Shown in pieces: positions 29,219-31,170 of a stretch of DNA of 31,170 nucleotides. The DNA lies in the IMG/VR virus record IMGVR_UViG_3300024339_000053, positions 1-31,170 of that record. One strand, 5' to 3'. Source of the stretch: a virus. The notes under the pieces are model-generated. The model worked only from the letters and a program-made list of their open reading frames with translations. It did not search any database and was not told the origin of the DNA. The translations under genes and the position numbers were made by a program. The number at the start of each line of letters is the position of its first letter. Positions within the stretch are counted from its first letter, which is position 1.

Positions 29219-30760
29219 ATGAGTAAAATTATAAATGAAAACATTCGTTTCTATAAGGAAACAGATCCTTACTACTGGGAAGTTGATAATCTTCCTTTAC
29301 AAGATCTCTTAGCTAACGATAAGGAATTAGAAGAAGCGATTCTTACTTTGGCTCCACAAATTAGTGGAGGTAAAGATAATGATTTATCTAAGATTAAGGA
29401 TGGTTTAGCTTCTGCTAGAAGAAAAGGGGCTAAAATTAGAAACCTGAAAGGACCTACTGTTCAAATGATTGGACGTGAAGGTTTTGATGACCTTCTTCCT
29501 TACGCAGGAGATGGTGATGGTAAAGTGTATGTTTCTCCTGGAATTTTTGAGGCTAGGGCTGGACATTGGCCTTATTACAATCAAGGTTTAGACGAACATG
29601 ATGCAGACACCGATCCTAATAGAGAAAATGACCATCTTGTTACTACAGGCGAAAAAGGGGAACACAGAAAGAGAAATGAGTCTTGGCATTATCCTGGAAG
29701 AATGGAAACCTTTCAACTCCTAAAAGAAGCAGACTTAACTAACCCTTCTGTTTTATTATCGTCTTTTGACGCAGGAGCTTTTGCAAATAATAGTACTGCT
29801 TTCCCTCAGTACAGAATTGATTTAATTGGTGTTGCAGGGGATAAAGACAAACCTTTCCTCTTTGTTATTGAAGGTGCTGGTCTTTTATCTGCACAATGGG
29901 AAGACAGGTTCAAAATTAGTGCTTCAAAAGGGTACATATATGCAGACGCTTGGGAGAATGATCCTGTAAGTACATCCCATTCAGGGAGAACTCCTAAGTT
30001 ATCTTTTAATGGTATTACACGAACTGTAGGAGCAGCTCCTCTTCCTTCTGACTTGTTTAACGCTGCCCCTGGTATTGTAGACTCAATCCTGCAAGGAGAT
30101 CCTAGTTTAAAATTTGGAATTCCTGTGTGTTTTGTTTACGTTCCTGCAGGACATACAGCTGGCGATAATATTACGGATAATCAAATTATTGATGCTAGAC
30201 CTTTCTTTAAATCTAATGAATTAACACTAAAAGAAAGACAAGCCATTGCTGTAGCAGACCCTCACCCTAATCTAACTAACCCTTTTATTACAAAGGCGGT
30301 TACAGATTCCCTTTCCTCTGAGATTGACACTGTAAGAGACTTGATTCCTGATATTCCTGATTTCCAGGATCCTACAGATTATAGTTTTTTTGGAGCAATA
30401 AGAATGTACAGAGTCTCTCGTTCTAATGGAAGTAACGTTCATACAGATTATGCTTCTTTACCTAAAGGTTACTACTTGGCTTTTATTAACTGGGAGTTTT
30501 CTTCTGATGGAGTTGTATGCGATATTGGTGTACAAGCTTGGAGTTCAGCGCAAAATAATACATTACTAAGAATGGATGGAAGTCCTTCTCACTTGAGCTA
30601 TCGGAGAAATTCAGATGATGATGCTCATGGTACAACTACTCTTGACTTTGAAGTGAAAGAAGCTAATGATAATGTTCGTTTTAATTTAACTACTAGTCAT
30701 AGTAAATGTTTTGGTTCGATGACAAATATAAAAGATGCTTTTATTATAAGGCTATCATAA
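29219..30760 (+). CDS. Tail fibre / baseplate protein with shared docking motif (513 aa)
   Basis: Residues 18-37 (YYWEVDNLPLQDLLANDKEL) match the N-terminal motif of the preceding fibre, suggesting that both bind the same baseplate site. A middle part (about 60-320) contains GREGFDDLLPYAGDGDGKVY followed by VSPGIFEARAG. It closes with ITDNQIIDARPFFKSNELTL and KERQAIAVADPHPNLTNPFI (about 320-360). This looks like a beta-structured baseplate or fibre-shaft segment. The C-terminal 130 residues (from YSFFGAIRMYRVSR to AFIIRLS) look like a compact beta-sandwich head, a plausible receptor-binding knob. There is no membrane segment or enzyme motif. The gene starts 4 nt after the preceding stop and is followed after 3 nt by a partial gene. 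Confidence 0.65.
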   Translation: MSKIINENIRFYKETDPYYWEVDNLPLQDLLANDKELEEAILTLAPQISGGKDNDLSKIKDGLASARRKGAKIRNLKGPTVQMIGREGFDDLLPYAGDGDGKVYVSPGIFEARAGHWPYYNQGLDEHDADTDPNRENDHLVTTGEKGEHRKRNESWHYPGRMETFQLLKEADLTNPSVLLSSFDAGAFANNSTAFPQYRIDLIGVAGDKDKPFLFVIEGAGLLSAQWEDRFKISASKGYIYADAWENDPVSTSHSGRTPKLSFNGITRTVGAAPLPSDLFNAAPGIVDSILQGDPSLKFGIPVCFVYVPAGHTAGDNITDNQIIDARPFFKSNELTLKERQAIAVADPHPNLTNPFITKAVTDSLSSEIDTVRDLIPDIPDFQDPTDYSFFGAIRMYRVSRSNGSNVHTDYASLPKGYYLAFINWEFSSDGVVCDIGVQAWSSAQNNTLLRMDGSPSHLSYRRNSDDDAHGTTTLDFEVKEANDNVRFNLTTSHSKCFGSMTNIKDAFIIRLS

Positions 30761-30763
30761 TGT

Positions 30764-31170
30764 ATGGCTACATATCCTGACTTATTAGTTGAAACATTTG
30801 AGGATTTTTCAATCCCAAGTGAACTTCCACTTAATGGGGCAGCAGAATTTACATTAAAAGTTTTTAATTCAGCAGTGAATGCCGCTGTAGACGTTACAGA
30901 TGATTTTTATTTTACGTTACGTTTAGTTCCTACTAATGATATAAACCAAAATTATATTTTTGAATACTATTGGTTAGCAGGTTGTGACTCTTCTTGGGAG
31001 ATTCCTTCCGACACAAAAGTAGAGAAAACTTTTGATTTTAGTTTTGAGTATTCATATGACCAGTACGCTGTAATTGGAAATACAACCCTTCCCTCCCTTG
31101 GGGTTTATGATATTTATGTTGATGTTAATAAGGACCTTGAGGGAAACAGACTGATTATTGAAAGTTCTTT
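30764..31170 (+). CDS. Hypothetical beta-rich structural protein (partial, 3' end off the window)
   Basis: An open frame of 135 codons starts at ATG 30764 and runs off the right edge. I preferred this ATG to one at 30760, which overlaps the previous stop but closes after six codons. The visible part begins MATYPDLLVETFEDFSIPSE and shows alternating strands (AEFTLKVFNSAV, FYFTLRLVP, KTFDFSFEYSYD, GVYDIYVDVNKD) with the rhythm of an Ig-like or CARDB-like sandwich. The overall style recalls the C-terminal half of the 323-aa protein at 1820, but I cannot align them with confidence. It continues the tail operon, probably as another fibre-associated or adaptor protein. Confidence 0.65.
   Translation, partial: MATYPDLLVETFEDFSIPSELPLNGAAEFTLKVFNSAVNAAVDVTDDFYFTLRLVPTNDINQNYIFEYYWLAGCDSSWEIPSDTKVEKTFDFSFEYSYDQYAVIGNTTLPSLGVYDIYVDVNKDLEGNRLIIESS

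Noticed and set aside
1-31170. TGA recoded as tryptophan, tRNA genes, CRISPR arrays, transposons
   Set aside because: All genes read through in the standard code with normal TGG use; no cloverleaf, direct-repeat array or transposase motif was seen.

Overview
The window is a gene-dense stretch of a tailed-phage genome, about 36% GC by eye, covering most of the tail and baseplate module of a contractile-tailed (myovirus-type) phage. No gap between genes exceeds about 45 bases. I see no tRNA, rRNA, CRISPR array, insertion sequence, integrase or attachment site. The host cannot be named from the sequence. Low GC, near-absence of Shine-Dalgarno sequences and many carbohydrate-binding-type modules on the baseplate would fit a Bacteroidota host, but that is inference only.

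Left part (1-4856): replication and recombination genes interleaved with virion genes on both strands. A UvsW-like SF2 helicase runs off the left edge on the minus strand. It diverges from a T4 gp26-like baseplate/hub assembly protein (821-1645), which carries a textbook -1 frameshift signal leading into a 63-residue gp51-like tail (to 1815). A structural-looking 323-aa protein follows. It overlaps tail to tail with a minus-strand TOPRIM primase lacking zinc ligands. The primase start codon overlaps, in one CATG, the start codon of a plus-strand RecB/Cas4-like Fe-S nuclease. A very AT-rich 93-aa minus-strand ORF closes this part.

Right part (4887-31170): one continuous plus-strand tail operon whose genes abut or overlap by a few bases. 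The order is unknown 191 aa, tape measure (706 aa), tube-initiator-like (533), LysM protein (93), giant hub (1090), gp5/gpV spike (325), lectin-like LamG protein (880), gp25/gpW sheath initiator (148), gp6/gpJ wedge (537), gp7/gpI wedge fused to carbohydrate-binding-like modules (1867), two paralogous small proteins (307 and 205), a beta-helix fibre (1210), a second fibre/baseplate protein (513), and a partial beta-rich protein. The core order spike-gp25-gp6-gpI is that of minimal contractile systems (P2 V-W-J-I), with a lectin-like gene inserted after the spike.

Notable signals: the -1 frameshift cassette; a TATWATAGT motif 3-4 nt upstream of three of the six lead start codons, which would suit near-leaderless transcripts; six TAATG stop-start fusions and no TGA stop in 20 complete reading frames; and a shared DNxPLxDL motif at the N-termini of both fibre proteins.
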